A DNA stretch of 64,000 nucleotides, from NCBI RefSeq assembly GCF_007954275.1, contig NZ_VOLT01000015.1, positions 49,152 through 113,151 on the forward strand, given 5' to 3'. Both the position numbers and the translations under genes were made by a program. The notes under the pieces were generated by a model that saw nothing but the letters and a program-made list of their open reading frames with translations, was not told the DNA's origin and did not search any database. Shown here in pieces: positions 27,301-35,593 of the stretch. Position 1 is the first letter of the stretch. Every line of letters begins with the position of its first letter. Origin of the DNA: Colwellia demingiae (GTDB lineage: Bacteria; Pseudomonadota; Gammaproteobacteria; Enterobacterales; Alteromonadaceae).

Positions 27301-27391
27301 CACCTTAGTGTTGTTCCCAAGCTTACTTAGAATGACACAAGGTAAACATGCTTCACCTGCAACAAATATAGTGTCCATGTCAGCAGCATAA
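24311..27391 (+). CDS. RND-family efflux transporter permease
   Basis: A 1026-residue HAE1-type inner-membrane pump. TM1 is at about 12-30; the large periplasmic loop begins PIQLTPDIEQPQITIFTGWRSAAPSELESVIIEPIE; TM4 reads VGLVLDAAIIVQENIVR; TM10 reads LGLVVNNAILLVDQTNQ. Relative to AcrB, the first TM4 aspartate is kept (D407 equivalent) but the second is alanine, and the TM10 lysine (K940) is asparagine. Related subfamilies with VDNAI/VNNAI show similar changes, so proton coupling may still rest on the single aspartate. The permease precedes its adaptor gene, the reverse of the usual order, and no outer-membrane channel gene is adjacent. Substrate unknown. Confidence 0.9.
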   Translation: MNYTRAALKNPAAIIVIVVLIMVFGLLSVAKLPIQLTPDIEQPQITIFTGWRSAAPSELESVIIEPIENVVKNTQGVIRVNTSINKGFGRIFLTFDVGADMQKAMLDVINNLNQVPPLPIDAIEPVVSASGGGNTATMMIKTLPDNPVEDFGQYQKLIEDVVEPRFARIQGIGEVNLASHRQREIRVTFDPVKTASLGLSIAEISSVITSSNDTSAGTVNVGRRQYVVRFSGQYSLDNLTEMIIGYSGERPIYLQDIATVENTLADRQGFNLRNGQPSYYLTLKRQNGENIVALLDKINIAIKELNDGPLKAEGLTIDLSFDSSVHIRNALSLVQNNLGLGVLLSVIILWLFLRGMRNILIIAITIPVSLLVAFVALSLFDRTLNVISLAGLAFSVGLVLDAAIIVQENIVRLKSKGMDNHKAVLKGTTEVTGALFASTATSVAIFLPILFMKGIEGQLFSDLALTLSIAVIASLLAAITVLPIASKYLLKDESDIDPFAPYWERLTVLVMKLTNSKFKRVTWISLLLAGSLIVTFTLLPKTDFMPRAPTDGFFFSLDMPPGGNVDFIEHEMASLVKKRLAPYLTGDKTPKIKSYNFYSFGSNATGGFIYSDDPSRVEELMKVVKADVFSGLPDTDVFMFRGSMINISGNGNGRTIDIDIHGTDIEGLMEVAKTGIAAIKADMPNTTAFPIPSLNLAEPELNLLPNDQRITQAGLNRSDVARAISAYTSGLFIGEYFDGNHRSNIILRGEQWETPDELAMMPMHTPLAGIQTLGELTKITRSAGPTELKRINGKRTVSIQVSPPATMSLEEATALINEKVIPKMQLDLPENSAISLSGNANQMASAISDMINNFILALLILFLLMTALFKSAKDSLMVLLVMPLATAGGVIGLSILNIFTYQSLDLLTMIGFIILLGLVVNNAILLVDQTNQGGLEGLSRCDAVAQAIRIRARPVYMSTLTSLFGMLPLMLMPGVGSEIYRGLAAVIVGGMAVSAIFTLVLFPSLLRMTQGKHASPATNIVSMSAA

Positions 27392-27461
27392 AAATAATTA
27401 CGAGTTATACCAGTTTCATTCATTAGGTGAGATTGATATTGATAATCGTTAAGAGGATTTC

Positions 27462-28583
27462 ATGTTAAAAGCAAATCAAGTAAACCTAGCGAAAATAAAC
27501 ACTGTGCCAACAAAAGTTGCACACAAAATGATAAAAAAAGTAGCAATAGCTAGCCTTATTGCTATGAACTTTATGCAAGTAAGTTTTGCTGCCGATGCCG
27601 TTGAAAAAGTAGTAGAAAAACCAGTGAAAGTGGCACCTGTGATTAATATGCCGATGGCAGCAAAAACGGAACTAAACGCGACTTTATATAGTAGATCACA
27701 CATCCCAATAACAGCTTCTTTAAACGCAAGAGTAGATTACTTGGTAGAACCTGGGGATTCTGTAGCTCAGGGATATAAACTTGCGGGAATGGACTTAATA
27801 CCTATTCAGCTGCGTCAAGCAGAGCAAAAAGCACAGATCAGTCGTGCAAAAATTAATGTAGCGTATATCAAAAATGAATTGTCACGTTTACAAGAGCTGA
27901 GTAAAACACAAGCAGTCTCACAGTTTACGTTAGATCAAATGCGTTCTGAGCATGATTTAGCCGCGGCAGATTTAGAAATTGCCCAACTAAAACTAGCACA
28001 AATAAATGAGCAATTGTCACGTGCCATCATTACCGCGCCATTTGCCGGCATTATCACTGAGCGCTTGATAAGAGTGGGTAGTGAAGTAAACCGTGGTGAT
28101 ATTTTACTTAGATTACTTGATACCGAACATTTAGAAGCGCGATTATACATCCCTATTAAGTACCTCGCTTTTATCAATAAAGGTGACAAATTATCCCTGT
28201 CAGCAAACGAACAAAAAACGTTAGCTGCAGTTACCGCTAAAATCCCAAGAGCTGATCCAAGATCACAAACATTTGAAGTTAGGATTAATATACCTAAAGC
28301 ACTTAATAAGCACTGGGCTGCAGGTCAGCTTGTTGGTATTAGTGTTCCGACTCAAAAAGCAACAGCAAGCCTAACCGTGCCAAGGGATGCACTTATTTTA
28401 CGTAAAAGTGGCAGTTACGTAATTAAAGTGAATAGAGACAACACCGTATCTCGTTTAGCCGTTGTTGTTGGCAAAGGCAATAAAGAACGTGTTGCGATAA
28501 CTGGCTTACTTAAAGACGGTGATAATGTTGCGATAAGGGGAGCAGAAAGGCTTGCCGACGGTGATAAAGTCGTTATTCAATGA
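27462..28583 (+). CDS. RND efflux periplasmic adaptor (membrane-fusion protein)
   Basis: A 373-residue HlyD/AcrA-like adaptor. AGAGGA precedes ATG 27462, and the leader contains a hydrophobic export segment (VAIASLIAMNFMQVSFA-A, about residues 28-44). A lipoyl half-motif (SLNARVDYLVEPGDSVAQGYKLAGMDLIP), a coiled-coil hairpin (about 108-160) and the second half-motif (ITAPFAGIITERLIRVGSEVNRGDILLRLLD) follow, then beta-barrel and membrane-proximal domains ending GDNVAIRGAERLADGDKVVIQ. It is 70 bases after the permease and surely forms one unit with it. Confidence 0.9.
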   Translation: MLKANQVNLAKINTVPTKVAHKMIKKVAIASLIAMNFMQVSFAADAVEKVVEKPVKVAPVINMPMAAKTELNATLYSRSHIPITASLNARVDYLVEPGDSVAQGYKLAGMDLIPIQLRQAEQKAQISRAKINVAYIKNELSRLQELSKTQAVSQFTLDQMRSEHDLAAADLEIAQLKLAQINEQLSRAIITAPFAGIITERLIRVGSEVNRGDILLRLLDTEHLEARLYIPIKYLAFINKGDKLSLSANEQKTLAAVTAKIPRADPRSQTFEVRINIPKALNKHWAAGQLVGISVPTQKATASLTVPRDALILRKSGSYVIKVNRDNTVSRLAVVVGKGNKERVAITGLLKDGDNVAIRGAERLADGDKVVIQ

Positions 28584-28679
28584 TGTTAATTGCCTTCGAT
28601 TGAATGTCAGCCTGAACAGTCAGGGGGTGAGTAGGGCATATTAGTGCCTTTTTCTGTATTGACTCAGGATAGATAACAA

Positions 28680-28791
28680 TCCCTTTAGGGGTTTTTGTTG
28701 CCATTTTTAGCAGTTAATCATCCCATAAAGGGTTATATTGCGTTATTGTTGATTACTTGTGGTTGTCGTGTAATACTCCTTTTAGGGGTTA
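28680..28791 (+). promoter_or_regulatory. Three repeated near-palindromic operators upstream of hipB
   Basis: TCCCTTTAGGGGTT (28680-28693), TCCCATAAAGGGTTA (28721-28735) and TCCTTTTAGGGGTTA (28777-28791) share the pattern TCC-Y-N4-5-RGGG-T. They are placed in the same orientation in the 250 bases before hipB. E. coli hipBA is autorepressed by HipB dimers on several spaced palindromes, so these are the expected autoregulatory sites. TATAAA at 28809-28814, close before the start, could be the -10 box. Confidence 0.65.
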
Positions 28792-28833
28792 TACTTGAGT
28801 ATATCCCGTATAAAACATCTTTAAGGGCGTATT

Positions 28834-29193
28834 ATGAATATTGATCAATTGACAGCGCATGCCATTGCGAGTGAACTAGGCGATAGAATTAAAACCGCCC
28901 GACTCAATGCAAACCTCACCCAGAAAGCATTAGCCAATAAAGCAGGTTTATCCCTCAAAGCTATAACGAATGGCGAAAAAGGTAAATCAACGCTTGAATC
29001 AATGATAGCTATTCTCATCGCGCTTGATCTAACAGAGCAACTTCATTCGTTTATCCCAAAACAAGAATTATCTCCGGTTCAATTAATGGAGCTTCAGGGT
29101 AAAGAACGCAAAAGAGCAACTAGCGCACGTAAAAGTGCCAGTAAAATAGATACCAAAAATAGCAACCAAAGTAAGGATGCTCTCTCATGGTAA
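28834..29193 (+). CDS. hipB: HipB-like XRE antitoxin/repressor
   Basis: A 119-residue protein with an XRE helix-turn-helix (ELGDRIKTARLNANLTQKALANKAGLSLKAITNGEKGKSTLESMIAILIALDL, residues about 14-66). A basic, disordered tail rich in K, R, S and N follows. It should neutralise HipA and repress the operon. Its stop (29191-29193) overlaps the first hipA codons (ATG 29187), the usual coupling of hipB with hipA. It is longer than E. coli HipB (88 residues). Confidence 0.83.
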   Translation: MNIDQLTAHAIASELGDRIKTARLNANLTQKALANKAGLSLKAITNGEKGKSTLESMIAILIALDLTEQLHSFIPKQELSPVQLMELQGKERKRATSARKSASKIDTKNSNQSKDALSW

Positions 29194-30506
29194 TGGAAGT
29201 TATAAAAGTTAAGTACAAAGCGTTTGACGTAGGTGCCGTTAGCTACAACACCGATACCCAAATGGGGTCGTTTGAATACTTCCCCAGCTTTATCAAAACA
29301 GGTATCTAATTATCACCAATAAAAATGCCACTGGCTAAAAAGATTTATTCATTTCCCCAGCTAGACCAGAATACTTTTAAGGGACTACCAGGGCTTATCG
29401 CCGACTCACTGCCTGATGATTTTGGTAATGCTGTAATGAATGCTTGGATAGCTAGCCAAGGTAAATCAACCAGTAATATCACGCCGTTACAACGTTTACA
29501 GTACACAGGGATGCGCGGTATGGGAGCTTTAACTTATTCACCTGCGACAAAAAGAAAAAATCTTAATGCATCACAGCCAATACACATTGAATCGCTCGTT
29601 TCTATCGCACAAGACGTATTAGATAAACGGCAACAATTTAATGTGAATCTCGAAAATAATGGTCAAGAAGACAAAGAAGCAATGATGTCGCTCATGTCAG
29701 TTGGCATGAGCGCGGGTGGTGCAAGGCCAAAAGCGGTGCTTGCTTTCAATAATGACTTAACTCAAGTTCGTTCAGGTCAAACTGATGCGCCTGAAGGTTT
29801 TACTCATTATTTGATGAAATTTGACGGTGTGAGTGAACATAATAAAAATCAAGAGACTTTTGGTGATCCTATGGGGTATGGGGCGATGGAATATACCTAC
29901 CACCTATTAGCAAAAGAATGTGGTATCGATATGATGCCTTGCCATTTACTTAATGAAGGCAAACGCAGACATTTTATCACCGAAAGATTTGATCGAAACG
30001 GCAATGACAAAATACACGTACAAACACTCAACGGACTTGAGCATGTAAGTTACAAACAAATAGGTTCATACTCTTATGCTGAATTGTTTAACACAGCAAG
30101 AAAATTAAAACTGAGTCCAGATGATGCAATGCAGCTATTTAAGCGCATGGTATTTAACGTAATATCTCGAAATCACGATGATCACGCCAAAAACTTTGGA
30201 TTTTTGTTAGATAAAGAGCATAAATGGCAATTAGCTCCCGCTTATGATTTAGCCTATAGCTACAAACCCGATAGTCATTGGGTAAGTAAACATTGGATGA
30301 CACTCAACGGGAAACAAGATAATTTCACCCGAGATGATTTCTACAGTTTTGAAAAACTGAGTCCAATCTTTAGCAAACGAAAAATAGATGATGTACTAAA
30401 TCAAACAATCGAAGCCGTATCACACTGGGATAAATACGCCACAGAGCAAGAAGTACCAAGCTCACTGGTAAAAGAGATAAGCGGGAATCTAAGGCTTTTC
30501 TTGTAG
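29187..30506 (+). pseudogene. hipA: HipA-family serine kinase toxin interrupted by an in-frame stop
   Basis: Read through, the frame from ATG 29187 to 30506 is a full 439-codon HipA. Codons 1-40 encode the N-terminal sub-domain start (EVIKVKYKAFDVGAVSYNTD, then FEYFPSFIKTGI). Codon 41 is TAA (29307-29309), where relatives have Glu or a similar residue in G-I/L-x-L-S-P. The same frame then continues LSPIKMPLAKKIYSFPQL without shift. ATG 29325 could restart translation and give 393 residues with all kinase motifs: SAGGARPK, HYLMKFDG, NHDDHAKN and LAPAYDLAYS. It is either a nonsense pseudogene or a split two-peptide toxin; the sequence cannot decide. Confidence 0.75.
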
Positions 30507-30737
30507 TTGTTACTAATTTTACTAAGTATAAGGTTTTTACGTATTATTACTAATAGATTGATATTAAAATGAATTATTTATATAGCACTGTTGGTTTTTC
30601 TTAACTTGAATCGAAATATAAGTTACAAATAGATTAGTATATTAATATCAATTTTTATGATCTCTTGTGGTTATAAAGGTGATGGCGAGTATATTAAACA
30701 TGGAACATGACCATTCGTAAACAAGGATAGTAACTAG

Positions 30738-31586
30738 ATGAAAAAAATGGCTTTTGCAGCAACTTTTGCTGTACTTTTTACTGCTAACGTACAAGCAGAT
30801 ACAGTTGGTTTATATCTGGGCGGTCAAATTTGGCAAAGTGAAGCAAATGGTATTTTGGGTGAAAAAAATGCGCTAATTGACTTTAATTTAAAAAAAGAAC
30901 AGCAAATTAACTACTTTGTTGCGGTTGAACATCCTTTTCCTTTGCTCCCTAATGCACGTATTTCAAGTACCTCTCTCGATACCACAGGTAACACTACTTT
31001 AACGCAAGAATTTAGCTTCGGTGGTGAAACCTTTTCAGCTGGTGACGATTTTGATGCTAGTTTTAACGTCAGTTATGTCGATTACACCTTATATTATCAA
31101 TTATTTGATAGCGGTTTATTTTCATTTGATTTGGGATTAACCGCTAGGGATTTTGATATTATTGTTACAGGGACAACAATTATTGAGACCACTCTGGATG
31201 TTCATAAACCATGCGCTGCTGTGCCTGGAATATACACTCCCGGGGATGAGTTTTGCAACACATTAACATCAACAACAAGCTCTGTTACTACTACAGGTAA
31301 AATAAAGACCGACGACATTATGCCTATGTTGTATGTTGCCACTAACATTAGCTTACGATTAACGGGTCTAAGTGTATTTGCCCAAGGTGATTTTTTATTG
31401 ATAGATGACCACTCACTTTACGACTATCAAGTTGGCTTAAATTACGACCTAGTTGATAGCTTTAGTGTGGATTTTAATCTGAACTTAGGGTATCGGGCCG
31501 TTAAAATGGAATTTGAAGATTTAAACAACTTATATACAGATCTTGAATTTAAAGGTGCTTTTGTCGGCATCATTGTACACTTTTAG
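30738..31586 (+). CDS. TIGR04219-type outer-membrane beta-barrel protein
   Basis: A 282-residue protein with signal peptide MKKMAFAATFAVLFTANVQA-D and the family opening TVGLYLGGQIWQSEANGILGE. Repeated amphipathic strands, such as VSYVDYTLYYQLFDSGLFSFDLGLTARDF and YQVGLNYDLVDSFSVDFNLNLGYRAVKMEF, and a terminal phenylalanine (IIVHF) indicate an outer-membrane barrel. The family is frequent in Vibrio, Shewanella and Colwellia. Its role is unknown. CAAGGATAG supplies the ribosome site. It is monocistronic. Confidence 0.8.
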   Translation: MKKMAFAATFAVLFTANVQADTVGLYLGGQIWQSEANGILGEKNALIDFNLKKEQQINYFVAVEHPFPLLPNARISSTSLDTTGNTTLTQEFSFGGETFSAGDDFDASFNVSYVDYTLYYQLFDSGLFSFDLGLTARDFDIIVTGTTIIETTLDVHKPCAAVPGIYTPGDEFCNTLTSTTSSVTTTGKIKTDDIMPMLYVATNISLRLTGLSVFAQGDFLLIDDHSLYDYQVGLNYDLVDSFSVDFNLNLGYRAVKMEFEDLNNLYTDLEFKGAFVGIIVHF

Positions 31587-32054
31587 AGGCTAAAGGCTCG
31601 CTGTGTATTTCAAATTGCTCTAATACAATCCTCTTTTTGAAGCATTATCAATACAAAATCTAATCCGAAGCCTTGTTTGGCGCTTGTTAGCTAATGTCTC
31701 CAAAGTGGCAACAGTGATCATGCCTAGATAGTGCGCTAAGCAGAAAGTAGCAGCTCGCTAACACTAACGTCCGCTTCAAACTCAAAGCAGTCATAGGACT
31801 CGTTTCTTAGTCTAACTCGCAAAGGAGCACATAGCGCCTCAGTAATTATGTTCACTAAAATAGATAAGCTGAAGTTAATTAAGTTATATTTAGAGCTAAA
31901 TTTGTTGTTGGTGGCATAAAAAAAAGATGCAACGATGGTCAGATTTCTGACTCTACAGCAGACATTTTGATACCACATATTAATACTAGAGAGATTAGAT
32001 TTATTCATCTCCGTAAAAACATGTTTAATTTTATAATACTTGTACGAAATTAAA
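31587..32054. other. Gene-poor stretch before the catabolic island
   Basis: About 470 bases. A 90-codon minus-strand frame (31736-32008) is present, but its only ribosome-like GGAG abuts the ATG and its product resembles nothing I know, so it is not called. The stretch may hold decayed sequence. The 19-bp island motif begins right after it at 32055. Confidence 0.4.
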
Positions 32055-32073
32055 ACATACTGTAAGTTCGAAT
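32055..32073 (+). promoter_or_regulatory. 19-bp island motif, copy 1 (before acid phosphatase/ALDH operon)
   Basis: ACATACTGTAAGTTCGAAT, identical to copies at 37614 and 50337. It lies 31 bases before the phosphatase GTG. The position close to the start suits an operator for a repressor, with the tandem TetR protein at 36077 as candidate. Confidence 0.75.
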
Positions 32074-32103
32074 ACTGATTTTGGATAAGTTTAGGAATTG
32101 CGC

Positions 32104-32934
32104 GTGAAAATAAAAATAAACAAAGTATGCATCGTGTTATCTAGTTTTTTACTTTTTGGGGGCTGTACTTCTAACCAATCTCAACCTCTTGAACCGGTAG
32201 CTGAATTAATACCCGGTATTTTAATCGGTTATTTACCACATGACGTTATTCCTGATGGAATCGCTTTATTACCTACAGCGCCAATCGCTGGTAATGCGGA
32301 AGATAAACGCTTAAATACAGAGGTTATCGCGAACCAAGAAGGTTTTAGATGGGAATTAGCTACCTCAGACGACAATCTTGAATTTCCTGTCGCGGCAAGC
32401 ATGTTTTCTTGTGCCATTGATGCAAAAATTAGTAAAGAAGAAACACCGCAACTTTATCGTTTATTAAGACGGTCAGCAACAGATGCAGGGCTTTCAACCT
32501 ATGCAGCGAAGAAGTATTATCAAAAGAAACGTCCTTTTATGATTAATGAGGCACCGACCTGTGTTCCGGCTAAAGAAGCACATTTACGCACTAGTGGCTC
32601 TTATCCTTCAGGCCATGCGGCAATTGGTTGGCTTTGGGGGCAAATATTTTCAGAAATAACGCCTGAGTATAGTGATAAGGCTCTGGCGCGCGGTTGGGCT
32701 GTTGGTGAAAGTCGTTTATTTTGTAATGTGCATTGGCAAAGTGATGTCGAAGCAGGTCGTACTATGGGGGCGGCAGCCTTTGCTAGATTACACGCCAACA
32801 CCGAATTTACCTCAGCCATGGCAGCAGCAAAATTAGAAATAGCCTCGGTCAGAGCTAAAGGATTAAAGTCATCGAGAGACTGCAACGCAGAAACGAACGC
32901 GTTAAGTTTAAACGCCGATAGTGAAAAGCTTTAA
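32104..32934 (+). CDS. Class A acid phosphatase (PAP2 superfamily) lipoprotein
   Basis: A protein of about 276 residues from GTG 32104, chosen because AGGA lies 7 bases upstream; TTG 32098 is the alternative. The N-terminus MKIKINKVCIVLSSFLLFGGC is a lipoprotein signal. The PAP2 catalytic triad of motifs is complete: KKYYQKKRPF (K-x6-RP), SYPSGHAAIG, and GESRLFCNVHWQSD (SR-x5-H-x3-D). It should dephosphorylate phosphomonoesters in the periplasm. As first gene of an operon with aldehyde and alcohol dehydrogenases, it may release an alcohol from a phosphate ester before oxidation. Confidence 0.85.
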   Translation: MKIKINKVCIVLSSFLLFGGCTSNQSQPLEPVAELIPGILIGYLPHDVIPDGIALLPTAPIAGNAEDKRLNTEVIANQEGFRWELATSDDNLEFPVAASMFSCAIDAKISKEETPQLYRLLRRSATDAGLSTYAAKKYYQKKRPFMINEAPTCVPAKEAHLRTSGSYPSGHAAIGWLWGQIFSEITPEYSDKALARGWAVGESRLFCNVHWQSDVEAGRTMGAAAFARLHANTEFTSAMAAAKLEIASVRAKGLKSSRDCNAETNALSLNADSEKL

Positions 32935-32988
32935 TTATAAAACTCCGACAAACAAAGCTCCAATTACACACAACTCATTAGAGAAATT

Positions 32989-34428
32989 ATGTATCAATCA
33001 AAATTATTAAAAAATGCGTCCTATATTAATGGTCAATGGTCTTCATCTAAAGTCCATTTTGAAGTAACTAACCCGTATCATAATCAATTAGTGGCTAAAG
33101 TAGCCAATGCGGATGTTGCTGAAACAGAACAAGCAGTATTGGCAGCCAAAACAGCGTTGAAAAAGTGGTCGTCAATGTCGGCGAATAGCCGTTGTGCATT
33201 ACTGCGCAAGTGGTTTGAACTAATGATGTTAAACCAAGACGAACTTGCTGAAATTTTAACGTTAGAGCAGGGTAAACCTTTAGCGGAAGCGAAAGGTGAA
33301 ATTGCTTATGGTGCCTCATTTATGGAATGGTTTGCCGAGGAAGGTAAACGTGTTTATGGCGATACAATACAAGGACCGAGCAGCGATAAACGTATTGTTG
33401 TGATTAAACAACCTGTGGGCGTAGTTGCCGCGATAACGCCTTGGAATTTCCCTAATGCCATGATTGCCCGCAAAGCAGCCGCAGCACTAGCAGCCGGTTG
33501 CACCTTTGTTGTTAGGCCAGCTACATTAACACCATTGTCAGCATTAGCTATGGCAGAGCTATCAGAACAAGCCGGTATACCGCCTGGCGTGTTTAATGTC
33601 GTTGTTGGTACTAATTCTAGAGGTATAGGTGAGGTATTAACAACCCATAAAGATGTCGCCAAATTTACTTTTACTGGCTCTACCGATGTCGGTAAAACCT
33701 TAATCAAGCAGTGTGCTTCAACAGTAAAAAAAGTATCAATGGAGCTTGGAGGAAATGCGCCTTTTATTATTTTTGAAGATGCCGATATTGATGCTGCGGT
33801 AGCAGGGGCTATTGTGTCTAAATACCGTAATGCGGGGCAAACATGCGTTTGTACCAACCGTATATTGGTTCAAGAGAGTGTTTTAACTGCGTTTACTGAT
33901 AAGTTTGTTAAAGCCGTTAACGCATTGCAGTTAGGCAACGGCTTAGATGCAAGTGTTAATGTCGGTCCTATGATTTCAAGCAATGCAGTTACTGACGTAA
34001 AACAGCTTGTTGATGCATCGGTTGCCGCTGGAGCAAAACTGTTAACAGGCGGTGATTCTGACCTAGGTAGTAATTTCTATCAAGCGACGGTGTTAGCTAA
34101 TGTAACGAATGATATGCCTATTGCTGCCAATGAAGTTTTTGGCCCCGTAGCCCCGATTATCAGTTTTAGCACAGAGCAAGAAGCGATAGATATTGCTAAC
34201 GACACAGAATACGGCTTAGCGGCATACTTCTATGCACGTGATATTGGCCGAGTGTGGCGGGTTTCTGAGGCGCTTGAATTTGGCATGATAGGCATCAACG
34301 ATGGCATCATTTCCAACGCGGCTGCACCTTTTGGTGGTGTAAAACAGTCGGGTAGTGGTCGCGAAGGCTCTAAGTATGGCCTTGATGATTATATGGAAAT
34401 CAAATATCTGTGCATGGGGGGAATTTAA
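32989..34428 (+). CDS. NAD(P)-dependent aldehyde dehydrogenase (GabD-like)
   Basis: A 479-residue aldehyde dehydrogenase closest in layout to succinate-semialdehyde dehydrogenases. Visible motifs are the NAD-binding region TPWNFPNAMIARKAAAALAAGCTFVVRPA, the FTGSTDVGK loop, catalytic glutamate in MELGGNAPFIIFEDAD, catalytic cysteine in NAGQTCVCTNR and the C-terminal FGGVKQSGSGREGS. It oxidises an aldehyde to an acid, presumably the product of the alcohol dehydrogenase encoded next. It lies 54 bases after the phosphatase gene, and its TAA overlaps the following ATG. Confidence 0.92.
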   Translation: MYQSKLLKNASYINGQWSSSKVHFEVTNPYHNQLVAKVANADVAETEQAVLAAKTALKKWSSMSANSRCALLRKWFELMMLNQDELAEILTLEQGKPLAEAKGEIAYGASFMEWFAEEGKRVYGDTIQGPSSDKRIVVIKQPVGVVAAITPWNFPNAMIARKAAAALAAGCTFVVRPATLTPLSALAMAELSEQAGIPPGVFNVVVGTNSRGIGEVLTTHKDVAKFTFTGSTDVGKTLIKQCASTVKKVSMELGGNAPFIIFEDADIDAAVAGAIVSKYRNAGQTCVCTNRILVQESVLTAFTDKFVKAVNALQLGNGLDASVNVGPMISSNAVTDVKQLVDASVAAGAKLLTGGDSDLGSNFYQATVLANVTNDMPIAANEVFGPVAPIISFSTEQEAIDIANDTEYGLAAYFYARDIGRVWRVSEALEFGMIGINDGIISNAAAPFGGVKQSGSGREGSKYGLDDYMEIKYLCMGGI

Positions 34429-35591
34429 TGTTTAGTAACTTTCAATTTAATACCACAAAAAGCATTATCAGTGAGCCGGGTAGCTTGCGTAATATCGTCG
34501 ACCTATGTCAAAAGCTTGGTATACATAATCCTTTAATAGTGACCGATCAGGGTATTGTTTCGTGCGGCTTACTTAAACTATTACTTAGCTATTTTGATGG
34601 AAAACTACCGATAACCATTTACGATAAAGTGGTTGCTGACCCACAAGAAAAGATTATAAATGATGCATTAAGATTAGCCCAAGTTAATGACATAGATGGT
34701 GTTATCGGCTTTGGTGGTGGCAGCTCAATGGATACAGCAAAAGTGGTTGCTGTGTTAATGAAGACACCACAATCATTGGCGAACATTTACGGAGTTGACC
34801 AAATAATTGGTGGGAGGTTACCGCTTATATTAATACCTACAACCGCAGGTACGGGATCTGAAGTAACGCCAATTGCAATAATTACCACAGGCGAAACGAC
34901 TAAAGCGGGTATTGTTTCATCACAATTATTACCCGACATTGCTTTACTTGATGCAGAGTTAACACTCGGCTTACCTAAGGAGGTGAGCGCGGCAACGGGT
35001 ATTGATTCTATGGTACATGCTATAGAGGCATATACCTCAAAAATAAGAAAAAACCCTTATTCAGATATGCTGGCGAAAGAAGCACTACGGTTACTGTCAG
35101 GCAATATTGAAGACGTCTGCACGGATGGAAAAAACATTGAATCTCGTCAGAATATGTTACTCGGTGCGTGTTTAGCTGGGCAAGCGTTTGCCAATGCGCC
35201 AGTGGCTGCAGTACACGCGCTAGCTTACCCATTAGGCGGTCATTTTCATATTCCACATGGTTTAAGTAACTCGTTGGTTTTACCTCATGTAATGCGCTTT
35301 AACAAAACCCATGCTGCTTCACAGTACAGTGAATTAGCACCCTATATCAGTACCACGATTAATACCCAACAAAATGAACAGGCTACCACTGATGATTTAA
35401 TAGTGTACATCGAGCAATTGATCCATCGCTTAGGGTTACCTAACTCATTAAAAGCAATGGATATTGAGCAAGCTAAACTACCCATGTTAGCGAAAGATGC
35501 CATGTTGCAAACGCGTTTACTCGTCAATAACCCTAAAGATGTTAGTTATGAAGATGTGTTAGCCATTTACCAAGCTGCATACGGAGAGTAA
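34428..35591 (+). CDS. Iron-containing (group III) alcohol dehydrogenase
   Basis: A 387-residue Fe-ADH. The start is ATG 34428, directly behind GGGGGAATTT and overlapping the ALDH stop (TAATG); the longer frame starting at 34410 is not needed. NAD binding is marked by GFGGGSSMDTAKVVAVL and TTAGTGSEVTPIA. The metal ligands sit in ATGIDSMVHAIEAY and HALAYPLGGHFHIPHG. It should interconvert an alcohol and the aldehyde used by the upstream ALDH. Substrate unknown. Confidence 0.9.
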   Translation: MFSNFQFNTTKSIISEPGSLRNIVDLCQKLGIHNPLIVTDQGIVSCGLLKLLLSYFDGKLPITIYDKVVADPQEKIINDALRLAQVNDIDGVIGFGGGSSMDTAKVVAVLMKTPQSLANIYGVDQIIGGRLPLILIPTTAGTGSEVTPIAIITTGETTKAGIVSSQLLPDIALLDAELTLGLPKEVSAATGIDSMVHAIEAYTSKIRKNPYSDMLAKEALRLLSGNIEDVCTDGKNIESRQNMLLGACLAGQAFANAPVAAVHALAYPLGGHFHIPHGLSNSLVLPHVMRFNKTHAASQYSELAPYISTTINTQQNEQATTDDLIVYIEQLIHRLGLPNSLKAMDIEQAKLPMLAKDAMLQTRLLVNNPKDVSYEDVLAIYQAAYGE

Positions 35592-35593
35592 AA

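Noticed and set aside
24311..27391. RND permease considered inactive because the D408 and K940 equivalents are changed
   Set aside because: Related HAE1 subfamilies with single-aspartate TM4 and V-N-N-A TM10 are functional, so loss of function is not supported.
28611..28625. CCTGA-N5-TCAGG hairpin after the RND adaptor
   Set aside because: A 5-bp stem without a T run is too weak to call a terminator.
31736..32008. Minus-strand 90-codon frame
   Set aside because: The only Shine-Dalgarno-like sequence touches the ATG, the product matches nothing known to me, and composition is not coding-like.
33354..33857. Long minus-strand frame (167 codons) within the aldehyde dehydrogenase gene
   Set aside because: Antisense shadow; the plus strand encodes intact ALDH motifs throughout.
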